This document shows positions 49,584 to 58,713 of a stretch of 64,000 nucleotides of DNA, one piece after another. How positions within the stretch are numbered: position 1 is the first letter of the stretch; each line of letters starts with the position of its first letter. The notes below the pieces were generated by a model. The model was given only the letters and a program-made list of their open reading frames with translations, had not been told where the DNA came from and did not search any database. Made by a program: the position numbers and the translations under genes. The stretch spans positions 248,001 through 312,000 of the forward strand of contig CAVYYD010000015.1 of assembly GCA_963772645.1 (NCBI GenBank). The letters run 5' to 3'. The DNA is from DASSQJ01 sp963772645 (GTDB lineage Bacteria; Actinomycetota; Actinomycetes; Actinomycetales; Dermatophilaceae).

Positions 49584-51563
49584 TCACCCGTGGACGTGGC
49601 CGGCCGTCTCGGCCAGCCGCTCGCGCCCCGAGCCGAGCACGGTCAGCGGCAGCAGGGTCGTGCCGGTGGGGCCGATCTCGATCTCGGTGCCCATCTGCGG
49701 GCACACCCCGCAGTCGAAGCACGGCGTCCAGCGGCAGTCCTCGACCTCGGTCTCGTCGAGCGCGTCGAGCCAGTCCTGCCAGAGCCACTCCTTGTCGAGC
49801 CCGGAGTCGACGTGGTCCCACGGCAGGACCTCGGCCTCCTCCCGCTCGCGGGTGGTGTACCAGGCGACGTCGACGCCGAACGCCGCGAGCTCACGCTCAC
49901 CCGCGGCCATCCACCGCTCGTAGCTGAAGTGCTCGGACCAGCCGTCGAACCGTCCGCCGTCGCGCCAGACCGCCTCGATGACCCTGCCGACCCGGCGGTC
50001 GCCGCGGGAGAGCAGGCCCTCGACGATGCCGGGCTTGCCGTCGTGGTACCGGAAGCCGATCGAGGACCCGTACCGGCGGTCGGCGCGGAGGGCGGCCCGG
50101 AGCTTGTCGAGCCGGGCGTCGGTCTCCTCGGCGCCGAGCTGCGCGGCCCACTGGAACGGCGTGTGCGGCTTGGGGACGAACCCGCCGATCGAGACGGTGC
50201 AGCGGATGTCGCGCCGCCCGCTGACCTCGCGTCCGGTGTCGATGACCCGCTTGGCGAGCTCGGCGATCTGCAGGACGTCCTCGTCGGTCTCGGTGGGCAG
50301 GCCGCACATGAAGTAGAGCTTGACCTGCCGCCAGCCGGCGCCGTACGCCGCGGCGACCGTGCGGATCAGGTCCTCCTCGCTGACCATCTTGTTGATGACC
50401 TTGCGGATCCGCTCCGAGCCGCCCTCCGGGGCGAAGGTCAGCCCCGAGCGGCGGCCGCCGCGGGTCAGCTCGTTGGCGAGGTCGATGTTGAACGCGTCGA
50501 CCCGGGTCGAGGGCAGCGAGAGCCCGGTGTTCGTGCCCTCGTAGCGGTCGGCGAGGCCCTTGGCGATGTCGGCGATCTCGGAGTGGTCGGCGGAGGAGAG
50601 GGACAGCAGCCCCACCTCCTCGAAGCCGGTCGCGGCCAGGCCGCGCTCGACCATCTCGCCGATGCCGGTGATGCTGCGCTCACGCACCGGGCGGGTGATC
50701 ATCCCGGCCTGGCAGAACCGGCAGCCGCGGGTGCAGCCCCGGAAGATCTCGACCGACATCCGCTCGTGCACCGACTCGGCGAGCGGCACGAGCGGCTGCT
50801 TCGGGTAGGGCCAGGCGTCGAGGTCGCTGACGGTGTGCTTGCTGACCCGCCACGGAACCCCGGGGCGGTTCGGCGCCACCCGCTGGATGCGGCCGTCGGG
50901 GAGGTAGCCGACGTCGTAGAACCGCGGGACGTAGACCCCCCCGGTGCGGGCCAGCCGCAGCAGGAGCTCGTCGCGCCCCCCGGGCCGGCCCTCACCCTTC
51001 CAGCCGCCGACGATGTCGGTGACCGCGAGCACCGCCTCCTCGCCGTCGCCCACCACCGCGGCGTCGACGAAGTCGGCGACCGGCTCGGGGTTGAACGCGG
51101 CGTGCCCGCCGGCGATGACGACCGGGTGGCGCTCGTCGCGGTCGGCGGCGTGCAGCGGGATGCCGGCGAGGTCGAGCGCGGTGAGCATGTTGGTGTAGCC
51201 GAGCTCGGTGGAGAACGAGAGGCCGAAGAGGTCGAAGTCGCCGACCGGGCGGTGGGCGTCGACCGTGAACTGGGGGACACCGTGCTCGCGCATCAGGGCC
51301 TCGAGGTCGGGCCACACCGCGTACGTGCGCTCGGCGAGCGCGTCGGGCCGCTCGTTGAGGACCTCGTAGAGGATCATCACGCCCTGGTTCGGCACCCCGA
51401 CCTCGTAGGCGTCGGGGTACATCAGGGCCCAGCGCACGGTGCCGTCGCCGGCGAGGTCCCACGCCTTGACCGTCGAGTTCAGCTCGCCGCCGACGTACTG
51501 GATCGGCTTGCTCACCTGCTCGAGCAGCGGCTCGAGCGCGGGGAAGACGGACTGACCGGGCAT
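49584..51563 (-). CDS. TIGR03960 family radical SAM protein
   Basis: 659 residues. An N-terminal B12-binding-like domain (about 1-250, with DLFGLSFSTELGYTNML and VIAGGHAAFNPEP), a radical SAM barrel with CTRGCRFC (C-x3-C-x2-C) near residue 270, and a C-terminal Cys-rich stretch CRWTPCFDCGVC that could hold a second cluster. Partner of the TIGR03936 protein at 45152-45946. ATG 51563 lies 6 nt behind TACCCT (51575-51570). Target molecule not established. Confidence 0.94.
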   Translation of the reverse strand: MPGQSVFPALEPLLEQVSKPIQYVGGELNSTVKAWDLAGDGTVRWALMYPDAYEVGVPNQGVMILYEVLNERPDALAERTYAVWPDLEALMREHGVPQFTVDAHRPVGDFDLFGLSFSTELGYTNMLTALDLAGIPLHAADRDERHPVVIAGGHAAFNPEPVADFVDAAVVGDGEEAVLAVTDIVGGWKGEGRPGGRDELLLRLARTGGVYVPRFYDVGYLPDGRIQRVAPNRPGVPWRVSKHTVSDLDAWPYPKQPLVPLAESVHERMSVEIFRGCTRGCRFCQAGMITRPVRERSITGIGEMVERGLAATGFEEVGLLSLSSADHSEIADIAKGLADRYEGTNTGLSLPSTRVDAFNIDLANELTRGGRRSGLTFAPEGGSERIRKVINKMVSEEDLIRTVAAAYGAGWRQVKLYFMCGLPTETDEDVLQIAELAKRVIDTGREVSGRRDIRCTVSIGGFVPKPHTPFQWAAQLGAEETDARLDKLRAALRADRRYGSSIGFRYHDGKPGIVEGLLSRGDRRVGRVIEAVWRDGGRFDGWSEHFSYERWMAAGERELAAFGVDVAWYTTREREEAEVLPWDHVDSGLDKEWLWQDWLDALDETEVEDCRWTPCFDCGVCPQMGTEIEIGPTGTTLLPLTVLGSGRERLAETAGHVHG

Positions 51564-51659
51564 CCCCCAAGGGTAGGTCGGCGCGCCGGCCCGCCCAAAC
51601 CCGCGACCGGCCCCGGCCGCCGGACCCCCCGCGTCGGCCGCACGTGGTTGGCTGGGAGC

Positions 51660-53036
51660 ATGGCACAGGAACACGTTGACCTCGTCGTCCTCGGGCTCGG
51701 GCCCGGGGGCGAGCACGTCGCGACCGAGGCCGCCCACAGCGGGCTGCGGGTCGTGGGCGTCGACGAACGCCTCGTCGGCGGCGAGTGCCCGTACTACGGG
51801 TGCATCCCGTCGAAGATGGCCATCCGGGCGGCCAACTCGCTCGCCGAGGCGCGGCGTGTCGGCGAGCTCGCCGGCACCGCGCAGGAGTCGCCCGACTGGT
51901 CGGTCGTCGCCCGGCGCATCCGCGAGGAGGCCACCGACGACTGGGACGACGCGGTCGCCGTCCAGCGGCTGCGGGACGCCGGCGTCACCTTCGTGCGCGG
52001 GCACGGACGGCTTGCCGGGCCCGGGGTCGTCGAGGTCGGCGACCGCCGCTTCGTCGCCTCCCGGGGGGTCGTCCTCAACACCGGCACCGCGCCGTCGGCT
52101 CCCCCGGTCGACGGTCTCGCCGACACCCCGTACTGGACCAACCGCGAGGCCCTGCGGGCGCAGGAGGCGCCGAACTCGCTCGTCGTCGTCGGGGGTGGCC
52201 CGATCGGCGCCGAGCTCGCCCAGGCCTTCGCTCGGTTCGGCAGCCGGGTCACGGTTCTCGAGGTGGCCGACCGGCTCCTCGCGGGGGCCGAGCCGGAGGC
52301 CTCCGAGGTCGTCGCCGCGTCCTTCGCGCGCGACGGCATCCAGGTCCTCACCGGCGCCTCGATCGGCTCGGTGCGGCACGCCGACGGGCGGTTCGCCGTG
52401 TCGCTCACCGGCTCGGGGGGTGCCCCGCTCGAGCTCGACGCCGACCGGCTGCTCGTCGCCGCCGGGCGGCGGCCCAACCTGGCCGACGTCGGGCTCGAGA
52501 CGGTCGGGCTCGACCCCTCGGCCCGCTCCCTCGACACCGACGAGCGGATGCGGGCGGGCGAGCGGCTCTGGGCCATCGGCGACATCACCGGTCACGGCGC
52601 GTTCACGCACATGTCGATGTACCAGGCCGGCATCGCGCTGCGGGACCTGACCGGGGCCGACGGCCCGTGGGCCAGCTACCACGCCGTCCCGCAGGTCACG
52701 TACACCGATCCGGAGGTCGGCTCGGTCGGGATGACCGAGCGGGAGGCCCGGGAGGCCGGCCTCGAGGTCCGGGTGGGGCGTGCCCCGCTCGCCGAGAGCT
52801 CGCGCGGCTGGATCCACGGCCCGGGCGGCGACGGCGTCATCAAGGTCGTCGAGGACCGGGGCGCCGGTCACCTCGTCGGGGCGACCTCGGTCGGGCCCAC
52901 CGGCGGCGAGGTCCTCTCGATGCTCGCCACCGCGGTCCATGCCCGGGTGCCGACGGCCGTGCTGCGCGAACAGGTCCTGGCCTACCCCACCTTCCACCGG
53001 GCCGTCTCGACCGCCCTGGCCGGCCTCACCGGCTGA
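51660..53036 (+). CDS. Pyridine nucleotide-disulfide oxidoreductase, atypical Lpd-like
   Basis: 458 residues. FAD motif VVLGLGPGGEHVA, redox-active pair Cys43/Cys48 in GGECPYYGCIPSK, NAD(P) motif VVVGGGPIGAELA near 178 and AIGDITGHGAFTHM near 306. At the C-terminus, where dihydrolipoyl dehydrogenases have the His-Glu dyad of HPTxxE, this one reads AYPTFHRAV, so the acid-base pair is missing. It is therefore unlikely to be a standard Lpd and may be a quinone or small-disulfide reductase. Divergent from the radical SAM gene. Confidence 0.9.
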   Translation: MAQEHVDLVVLGLGPGGEHVATEAAHSGLRVVGVDERLVGGECPYYGCIPSKMAIRAANSLAEARRVGELAGTAQESPDWSVVARRIREEATDDWDDAVAVQRLRDAGVTFVRGHGRLAGPGVVEVGDRRFVASRGVVLNTGTAPSAPPVDGLADTPYWTNREALRAQEAPNSLVVVGGGPIGAELAQAFARFGSRVTVLEVADRLLAGAEPEASEVVAASFARDGIQVLTGASIGSVRHADGRFAVSLTGSGGAPLELDADRLLVAAGRRPNLADVGLETVGLDPSARSLDTDERMRAGERLWAIGDITGHGAFTHMSMYQAGIALRDLTGADGPWASYHAVPQVTYTDPEVGSVGMTEREAREAGLEVRVGRAPLAESSRGWIHGPGGDGVIKVVEDRGAGHLVGATSVGPTGGEVLSMLATAVHARVPTAVLREQVLAYPTFHRAVSTALAGLTG

Positions 53037-53041
53037 CCGGC

Positions 53042-53626
53042 GTGGACGGGCGCGAGTCGGTGGCCGCGGCCTTCGCGGCGGTGCCCCGCGCGCCGTTCCT
53101 CCCCGCCGGGGCCAGGGCGGACCTCGACGAGCCGGTGCCGATCGGCCACCGCCAGACCAACAGCCAGCCGAGCACCGTCCGGGCCATGCTCGAGCTCCTC
53201 GACGTCCGCGCCGGCCAGCGCGTCCTCGACGTGGGCTCCGGGTCGGGCTGGACGACCGCGCTGCTGGCCGCCCTCACCGGGCCCCACGGCTCGGTCCTCG
53301 GCGTCGAGCGGGTCCCCGAGCTGGTCACCCGCGGCGCCGCCGCCGTCGAGGCCGCCGGGATGCCGTGGGCGCGGGTCACCGCGGCCACGCCGGGCCGCCT
53401 CGGAGCGCCGGACGAGGCGCCCTTCGACCGCATCCTCGTCTCCGCGATGGCCGCGAGCCTGCCGGCCGAGCTCGTCGCCCAGCTGGCTCCGGCCGGGGTG
53501 ATGGTGGTCCCGGTCGGCGGCCGGATGGTCCGGGTGGTCCGGCGCCCGCCGCCGGACGACGACCCGGCCGACGTCCAGGTCAGCGAGCACGGCTGGTACC
53601 GGTTCGTCCCGCTCGTCACGCCCTGA
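53042..53626 (+). CDS. Protein-L-isoaspartate methyltransferase-like protein
   Basis: 194 residues. AAAFAAVPRAPFLP near the N-terminus, IGHRQTNSQPSTVRAMLELL (the PCMT substrate loop) and the SAM motif VLDVGSGSGWTTALLA near residue 60, then PFDRILVSAMAASLP. It would methylate isoaspartyl residues for protein repair. It is shorter than many PCMTs at the C-terminus. GTG start 6 bp after the oxidoreductase stop, so the two are co-transcribed. Confidence 0.9.
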   Translation: MDGRESVAAAFAAVPRAPFLPAGARADLDEPVPIGHRQTNSQPSTVRAMLELLDVRAGQRVLDVGSGSGWTTALLAALTGPHGSVLGVERVPELVTRGAAAVEAAGMPWARVTAATPGRLGAPDEAPFDRILVSAMAASLPAELVAQLAPAGVMVVPVGGRMVRVVRRPPPDDDPADVQVSEHGWYRFVPLVTP

Positions 53627-53653
53627 CCGCGGCCGTGACCGGCGGCAGCGGCC

Positions 53654-55525
53654 TCAGCCGGTGTAGTGGGCGTCGAGCAGGTCCCGGTACCGGTCCGCGA
53701 CGACCTTGCGCTTCAGCTTCAGGCTGGGGGTCAGCTCGCCCTCCTCGACGGTCAGGTCGTGCTCGAGGATCGTGAACTTCTTGATCGTCTCCCACCGGTT
53801 CAGCCCGGCGTTGAGCTCGTCGATGTACCCCTGCACCATCTGCCGGCAGGCGCCCGAGGACACGACGTCGGCGTAGTCGCGCCCGGCCATCCCGTGCTGG
53901 GCGGCCCAGGACTCCATGGTGTCGGGGTCGAGGGTGACGAGCGCGGAGACGAAGTTGCGGTCGGCCCCGTAGACCACGAGCTGGCTCGCGTACGGGCAGA
54001 GGCCCTTGAAGGTCGCCTCGATGATCGAGGGGGCGATGTACTTGCCGCCGCTGGTCTTGAACAGGTCCTTCTTGCGGTCGGTGATCCGCAGGAAGCCGCG
54101 GTCGTCGACCTCGCCGATGTCACCGGTGTGGAACCAGCCGTCGGCGTCGAGCGCCTCGCCGGTGGCGTCGGGGTTGTTGTGGTAGCCCTCCATGACCCCG
54201 AGCCCGCGCAGCAGCACCTCGCCGTCGTCGGCGACCCGGACCTCCACCCCCGGCAGCGGCCAGCCGACCGACCCGTAGCGGTAGGCCTTGAGCCGGTTGA
54301 CGCAGGTGGCCGCACTGGACTCGGTGAGCCCGTAGCCCTCGAGGATCGGCATCCCCATCGCGTCGAACCACCGCGCGACGTCCTGGTTCAGGGCCGCCGA
54401 CCCGGAGATGAAGAAGCGCACCCGCCCGCCGAAGCGCTCGCGGATCTTGGTCCCGATGAGCCGGTCGGCGAGGGCGTACTTGCGGGCGAGCAGACCCGAC
54501 GGGTTCTTGCCCTCCTCGCGCAGCAGGCTGACCTCGCGGCCCACGCCGCTGGCCCAGACGAAGAGCTTCTGCCGCAGCCCGCCCTCGGCCGCCATCGTCG
54601 TCTGGATCCGGCCGTAGGCCTTCTCGAAGATGCGCGGCGCCGCGGCCATGACCGTGGGCCGGACGACCGCGAGGTTGTCGACGATCTTGTCGATCCGGCC
54701 GTCGATCGCGGTCGGCGTGCCGATCTGCAGCGGCAGGGTCAGCAGGTACTTGCCGAAGACGTGGGCCAGCGGCAGCCAGAGGTACTGGAGGTCGTTCTCG
54801 TCGATCAGGTCGATGGCGTGCGCGGCCGCGGCCTCGAAGGTCCAGGCGCTGTGCCGCAGCCGGACCCCCTTGGGCCGGCCGGTGGTGCCCGAGGTGTAGA
54901 TGATCGTCGCCAGCCGGTCGGGTGCCAGACCGTCGATCCGCGCGTCGACGGCGCCGGGGTCGCCCTGGAGGTACTCCCGGCCCAGGGCCCGCAGCTCCTC
55001 CAGGGTCAGCGTCCAGTCGTCGGCGTCGGGGACCGCGTCGACGACCACGACCTTGGTGACGCCCGGGATGCTGGGCCGGATGGAGCGCAGCTTCTCGAGC
55101 TGTTCGGCGTTCTCGGCGAAGACCACCCCCGTGCCCGAGTCGGCGATGATGAAGGCGACGTCGTCGGCGATCGTCGTCGGGTAGATCGTCGTCGTCGCGC
55201 CGCCGGAGAGCATCACCGCGAGGTCGGCCACCGCCCACTCGTAGCGGGTGCTCGAGGCGATCGCGACCCGGCCCTCCGGCTCGACCCCGAGGGCGATGAG
55301 CCCGGCCGCCAGCTCGCGGACCACCTCGTCCAGCTCGCGCCAGCTGACCGAGACCCACTCGTCGCCGGAGTCGGAGACGACGGCGTGGATGAACGCCGCG
55401 CGGTCGGGGGTGGCCGCGACCCGGTCCCGGAAGAGGTGCGCCACGCTGTCCGCGAGGTGGTCGAGCACCCCGTGGTCCACGGGCTCGTCGGCGGGGGCGT
55501 GGATCTGGGGCTGGGCGGTGAGCAT
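53654..55525 (-). CDS. Long-chain acyl-CoA synthetase (FadD15-like)
   Basis: 623 residues; activates fatty acids via acyl-AMP. P-loop IIYTSGTTGRPKGV near residue 212, GYGLTESSAATC near residue 395, HTGDIGEVDDRGFLRITDRKKD near residue 460 and the C-terminal SLKLKRKVV Lys motif near 605. Length and the ENDLQYLWLPLAHVFGK insert match the FadD15 group. It converges with the methyltransferase gene (27 bp). A CAGGAT hexamer upstream (about 55567) may be its -10. Confidence 0.96.
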   Translation of the reverse strand: MLTAQPQIHAPADEPVDHGVLDHLADSVAHLFRDRVAATPDRAAFIHAVVSDSGDEWVSVSWRELDEVVRELAAGLIALGVEPEGRVAIASSTRYEWAVADLAVMLSGGATTTIYPTTIADDVAFIIADSGTGVVFAENAEQLEKLRSIRPSIPGVTKVVVVDAVPDADDWTLTLEELRALGREYLQGDPGAVDARIDGLAPDRLATIIYTSGTTGRPKGVRLRHSAWTFEAAAAHAIDLIDENDLQYLWLPLAHVFGKYLLTLPLQIGTPTAIDGRIDKIVDNLAVVRPTVMAAAPRIFEKAYGRIQTTMAAEGGLRQKLFVWASGVGREVSLLREEGKNPSGLLARKYALADRLIGTKIRERFGGRVRFFISGSAALNQDVARWFDAMGMPILEGYGLTESSAATCVNRLKAYRYGSVGWPLPGVEVRVADDGEVLLRGLGVMEGYHNNPDATGEALDADGWFHTGDIGEVDDRGFLRITDRKKDLFKTSGGKYIAPSIIEATFKGLCPYASQLVVYGADRNFVSALVTLDPDTMESWAAQHGMAGRDYADVVSSGACRQMVQGYIDELNAGLNRWETIKKFTILEHDLTVEEGELTPSLKLKRKVVADRYRDLLDAHYTG

Positions 55526-55645
55526 CCTGCATCGTCCTCGTCGTCGTCGGCGTGGCGTGTGCCGGGCATCCTGTCACAGCCGGGCACGACCGGGGAACCG
55601 GTTGTTACCCACGAGTCGGGGTGTCCCTGCCCACATCCGTCGTGC

Positions 55646-56836
55646 TCAGCAGCGGCGCGCGGCGTGTGCCCCGTCGACGAGGCCCACGGCGAGCCAGGAG
55701 GTGAGCATGGAGGAGCCCCCGTAGGAGACGAAGGGCAGCGGGATCCCGGTGACCGGCAGCAGCCCGAGGTTCATCCCGACGTTCTCGACGACCTGGACGG
55801 CGAGCCAGGTGGCGACGCCGACCCCCACGAGCCGCCCGAAGGCGTCCTCGGCGCGGCCGGCGACGACGAGGACGCGAAGGACGACGACGGCGAGCAGGAC
55901 GACGAGCCCGGCGGCGCCGACGAAGCCGAGCTCCTCCCCCGCGACGGAGAAGACGAAGTCGTTGAGCTGGTAGGGGACGAAGCCGCCCTGGGTCCGCTCC
56001 CCGTGGAGGAACCCCTGCCCCCAGAGCCCGCCCCCGCCGATGGCCAGGCGCACCTGGCGGGTCTGGTACCCGAGCCCGAGCGGGTCCGCCGACGGGTGGA
56101 GGAACGCGGTGAGCCGGTCGCGCCGGTAGCCGCTGAGCGTGGTCAGCGCGAGGACGCCCGCGGCCACCGCGAGGACCGCCCCGGCGGCCAGCCACCGGCG
56201 GGGGGCTCCCCCGACGGCCACCACCGTGGCCCCGACCGCGCTGACGACGGCCGCCGAGCCGAGGTCCGGCTGGAGCAGGACGAGGCCGACCGGCACGGCG
56301 GTGAGCACCGCCGCGAGGGCCACCTCGCGCGCTCCGGGGTCGAGGTCGCGCTCGAGCCGGCCGGCGAGGAGCGCGGCGAGTGCCAGGGCGAGCCCGACCT
56401 TGGCCAGCTCGGCCGGCTGGAGGGTGAAGCCGGCGAGCAGCGGCAGCCAGGAACGCGCTCCGTTGACCGTGGTCCCCATCGGGGTGAGGACGAGGGCGAG
56501 CAGGAGCGCCGACCCGAGCCACGCCCAGGGCGCCGACGCCCGCACCCGGCCGGCCCCGGCCCGGGAGACGAGCACGGCGAGGGCCAGGCCGACCGCGGCG
56601 GTGAGCAGGTGCCGGACGAGGTAGGCGGTGCCGTCGGTGCGAGCCGTGGCCGACCAGACGAGCAGCGCCCCGACGAGCGAGGTCCCCCCGGCCGCGAGGA
56701 AGAGCCCGACGTCGTGCCGGGCCCAGGGCCCCCGCCTCAGGCGGGTGGGCCCCCGCCTCAGGCGGGTGGGCCCCCGCCTCAGGCGGGTGGGCCCCCGCCT
56801 CAGGCGGGGACGATCTTCGCCAGCAGCTCGCGGCAC
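55646..56836 (-). CDS. RodA/FtsW-family peptidoglycan polymerase
   Basis: 396 residues with about ten membrane helices. SEDS landmarks: LPLLAGFTLQPAELAKVGL near 145, LLQPDLGSA near 195, a long extracellular loop with GLWGQGFLHGERTQGGFVP and FVFSVAGEELGF, and GIPLPFVSYGGSSML near the C-terminus. The only in-frame start is a GTG at 56836 inside ribF, so the N-terminus contains four copies of the 7-residue unit RLRRGPT encoded by the 21-bp repeat. A SEDS protein behind ribF is not usual for this operon. Confidence 0.9.
   Translation of the reverse strand: MPRAAGEDRPRLRRGPTRLRRGPTRLRRGPTRLRRGPWARHDVGLFLAAGGTSLVGALLVWSATARTDGTAYLVRHLLTAAVGLALAVLVSRAGAGRVRASAPWAWLGSALLLALVLTPMGTTVNGARSWLPLLAGFTLQPAELAKVGLALALAALLAGRLERDLDPGAREVALAAVLTAVPVGLVLLQPDLGSAAVVSAVGATVVAVGGAPRRWLAAGAVLAVAAGVLALTTLSGYRRDRLTAFLHPSADPLGLGYQTRQVRLAIGGGGLWGQGFLHGERTQGGFVPYQLNDFVFSVAGEELGFVGAAGLVVLLAVVVLRVLVVAGRAEDAFGRLVGVGVATWLAVQVVENVGMNLGLLPVTGIPLPFVSYGGSSMLTSWLAVGLVDGAHAARRC
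56726..56809. repeat. Four tandem 21-bp repeats with hairpin cores
   Basis: Units at 56726-56746, 56747-56767, 56768-56788 and 56789-56809 are identical except for the last base of the fourth. Each contains CCCGCCTCAGGCGGG, a 6-bp hairpin. The array covers the ribF stop codon and the N-terminal codons of the SEDS gene in frame, so copy number can change without breaking either. Confidence 0.95.
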
Positions 56837-57762
56837 CGCGCGACGTCCCCGGCCATGGCCACCTTGAGCTCCTCGACGCTCTCGAACCGCAGGGTCGGCC
56901 GGATGTGCGCGGTGAACTCGACCATGACGCGCTCGTCGTAGAGCTCGAGGTCGTCGCGGTCGAGGACGTAGGCCTCGACGGTCCGGCGGTCGTGGGTGTC
57001 GAAGGTCGGGTTCGTGCCGACGCTGATCGCCGCCGGCATGGTGCGGTCCGCGGCCTCCTGGTCACGCTCGAGCCGGGTGAGCCAGCCGGCGTAGACCCCC
57101 TCCGCGGGGACGAGGCCGAGGGAGTCGGGGCCGAGGTTGGCCGTGGGGTAGCCGAGGGCGCGCCCGCGGTGGTGGCCGTGGACGACGGTGCCGACGACGC
57201 GGTGCGGGCGGCCGAGGATCCGGGCCGCCTCGGCGACGTCGCTCTCGCGCAGCAGGCGGCGGACCACCGTGGAGGAGTACCGCTCGCCGTCGCCGATGTC
57301 GTCGAGGGCGATCACCTCGAACCCGAGCCGCTCGCCGAGGTCGGCGAGGGTCGAGACGTCGCCGGAGTTCCGGTAGCCGAAGCGGGTGTCCATCCCGACG
57401 ACGACGCAGCGCGCGTCGAGCCCGCGGACGAACACCGCGCGGACGAAGTCCTCCGGGGGCTGGCGGGCGAACTCGGTGGTGAAGTCGAGGACGAGGAGGC
57501 CGTCGACCCCGGCGTCGGCGATGAGGTCGTCGCGGATCTCCCCCGGCGCGAGGATCTCCGGCGCCCGCTCTGGGTGCAGGACGGCGACCGGGTGCGGGTC
57601 GAAGGTGACCGCGACGGAGGGGAGCCCCATCCGGTGGCCGGCCTCGACGAGCGCGCCGAGGACGGCCCGGTGGCCGCGGTGGACGCCGTCGAAGTTGCCG
57701 AGGGTCAGGACGCAGGGGCGGAGGGCCTCGGGCGTGTGGGCAGGGTCGGTCCAGCGGTGCAC
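56800..57762 (-). CDS. ribF: Bifunctional riboflavin kinase / FAD synthetase
   Basis: Makes FMN and FAD from riboflavin. 320 residues. FAD synthetase half (1-180) with TLGNFDGVHRGHRAVL, TFDPHPVAVLHP and YSSTVVRRLL; riboflavin kinase half (185-315) with GYPTANLGPD and the NPTFDTHDRRTVEAYVLD block. GTG 57762 lies 6 nt behind TAGAGT (57774-57769), which overlaps the truB stop, so ribF has its own leaderless promoter. Last conserved gene of the operon. Confidence 0.97.
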   Translation of the reverse strand: MHRWTDPAHTPEALRPCVLTLGNFDGVHRGHRAVLGALVEAGHRMGLPSVAVTFDPHPVAVLHPERAPEILAPGEIRDDLIADAGVDGLLVLDFTTEFARQPPEDFVRAVFVRGLDARCVVVGMDTRFGYRNSGDVSTLADLGERLGFEVIALDDIGDGERYSSTVVRRLLRESDVAEAARILGRPHRVVGTVVHGHHRGRALGYPTANLGPDSLGLVPAEGVYAGWLTRLERDQEAADRTMPAAISVGTNPTFDTHDRRTVEAYVLDRDDLELYDERVMVEFTAHIRPTLRFESVEELKVAMAGDVARCRELLAKIVPA

Positions 57763-57771
57763 GGTGACACT

Positions 57772-58713
57772 CTACGAAGTCGCGGGGGCGAAGACGGCCA
57801 GTGAGCGCGCGGTGGGACGGGTCTCGTCGAGGACCGCGACGAGGACGCCGTCCGGTCCGAGGGCGGCGACCGGCCCGGTGCGGCCGGGCTGCTCGGAGTC
57901 GAGGCGCTGGCCGTACCCGAGCCGGCGCGCCTCGCCCGCGGACAGCTCCCGCACCGGGAAGGCGGCCCGGGCGGCATCGGCGAGGGGCAGCACCGGCATC
58001 GGCTCTCCGAGCCGCCCCTCGAGCTCGTCGAGGGGATGGGCCACCTCGAGGGTGAACCCGCCGACCCGGGTCCGGCGCAGCGCCGTGAGGTGGCCACCGC
58101 AGCCCAGGGCGGCCCCGAGGTCGCGGGCCAGGGCCCGCACATAGGTGCCGGATGAGACGGTGACGTCGACGTCGACGTCGAGCACCGGGACCCCGTCCGC
58201 CGTGCCGGCCCGCAGCTGCCCCACGTCGAACCGTGACACCGTCACCGGACGCTCCGCGAGCTGGACGTCCTCGCCGGCCCGGACCCGGTGGTAGGCCCGC
58301 TCGCCGTGGACCTTGACCGCGCTCACCGAGCTCGGCCGTTGGAGGATGTCGCCGGTCAGGGCCGCCGCGGCCCGCACGACGGCACCCCGGTCGAGGCCGG
58401 CGGCCCCCGCTGCCGCGGTGACCTCGCCCTCCCCGTCGTCGGTCAGCGTGGACTGGCCGAGCCGGACGGTGGCCGTGTACTCCTTCTCGGACCCGACGAG
58501 GAAGGTGAGCAGGCGGGTCGCCCGCCCGACGCCGAGGACGAGCACCCCGGTGGCCATCGGGTCGAGCGTGCCGGCGTGGCCGACCTTGCGGGTCGCGCAC
58601 CACCGGCGGGCCCGTGCGACGACGTCGTGGCTGGTCCAGCCTCCGGGCTTGTCGACGACGAGGAGCCCGTCGGGGGCGCGGACGCCCTGCCCCGGGTCAG
58701 CCGGCCTCGGCAC
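57772..58713 (-). CDS. truB: tRNA pseudouridine-55 synthase
   Basis: 313 residues. LLVVDKPGGWTSHDVV near residue 15, catalytic Asp in KVGHAGTLDPMATG near residue 45, and the KEYTATVRLG and SSGTYVRALARDLG blocks. The C-terminal 80 residues form the usual PUA-like domain. The GTG at 58713 overlaps the rbfA end by 17 bp and is the only suitable start before the first motif. Confidence 0.96.
   Translation of the reverse strand: MPRPADPGQGVRAPDGLLVVDKPGGWTSHDVVARARRWCATRKVGHAGTLDPMATGVLVLGVGRATRLLTFLVGSEKEYTATVRLGQSTLTDDGEGEVTAAAGAAGLDRGAVVRAAAALTGDILQRPSSVSAVKVHGERAYHRVRAGEDVQLAERPVTVSRFDVGQLRAGTADGVPVLDVDVDVTVSSGTYVRALARDLGAALGCGGHLTALRRTRVGGFTLEVAHPLDELEGRLGEPMPVLPLADAARAAFPVRELSAGEARRLGYGQRLDSEQPGRTGPVAALGPDGVLVAVLDETRPTARSLAVFAPATS

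Noticed and set aside
56726..56809. CRISPR or REP array
   Set aside because: Units are directly adjacent, in-frame coding and only 21 bp; no spacers.
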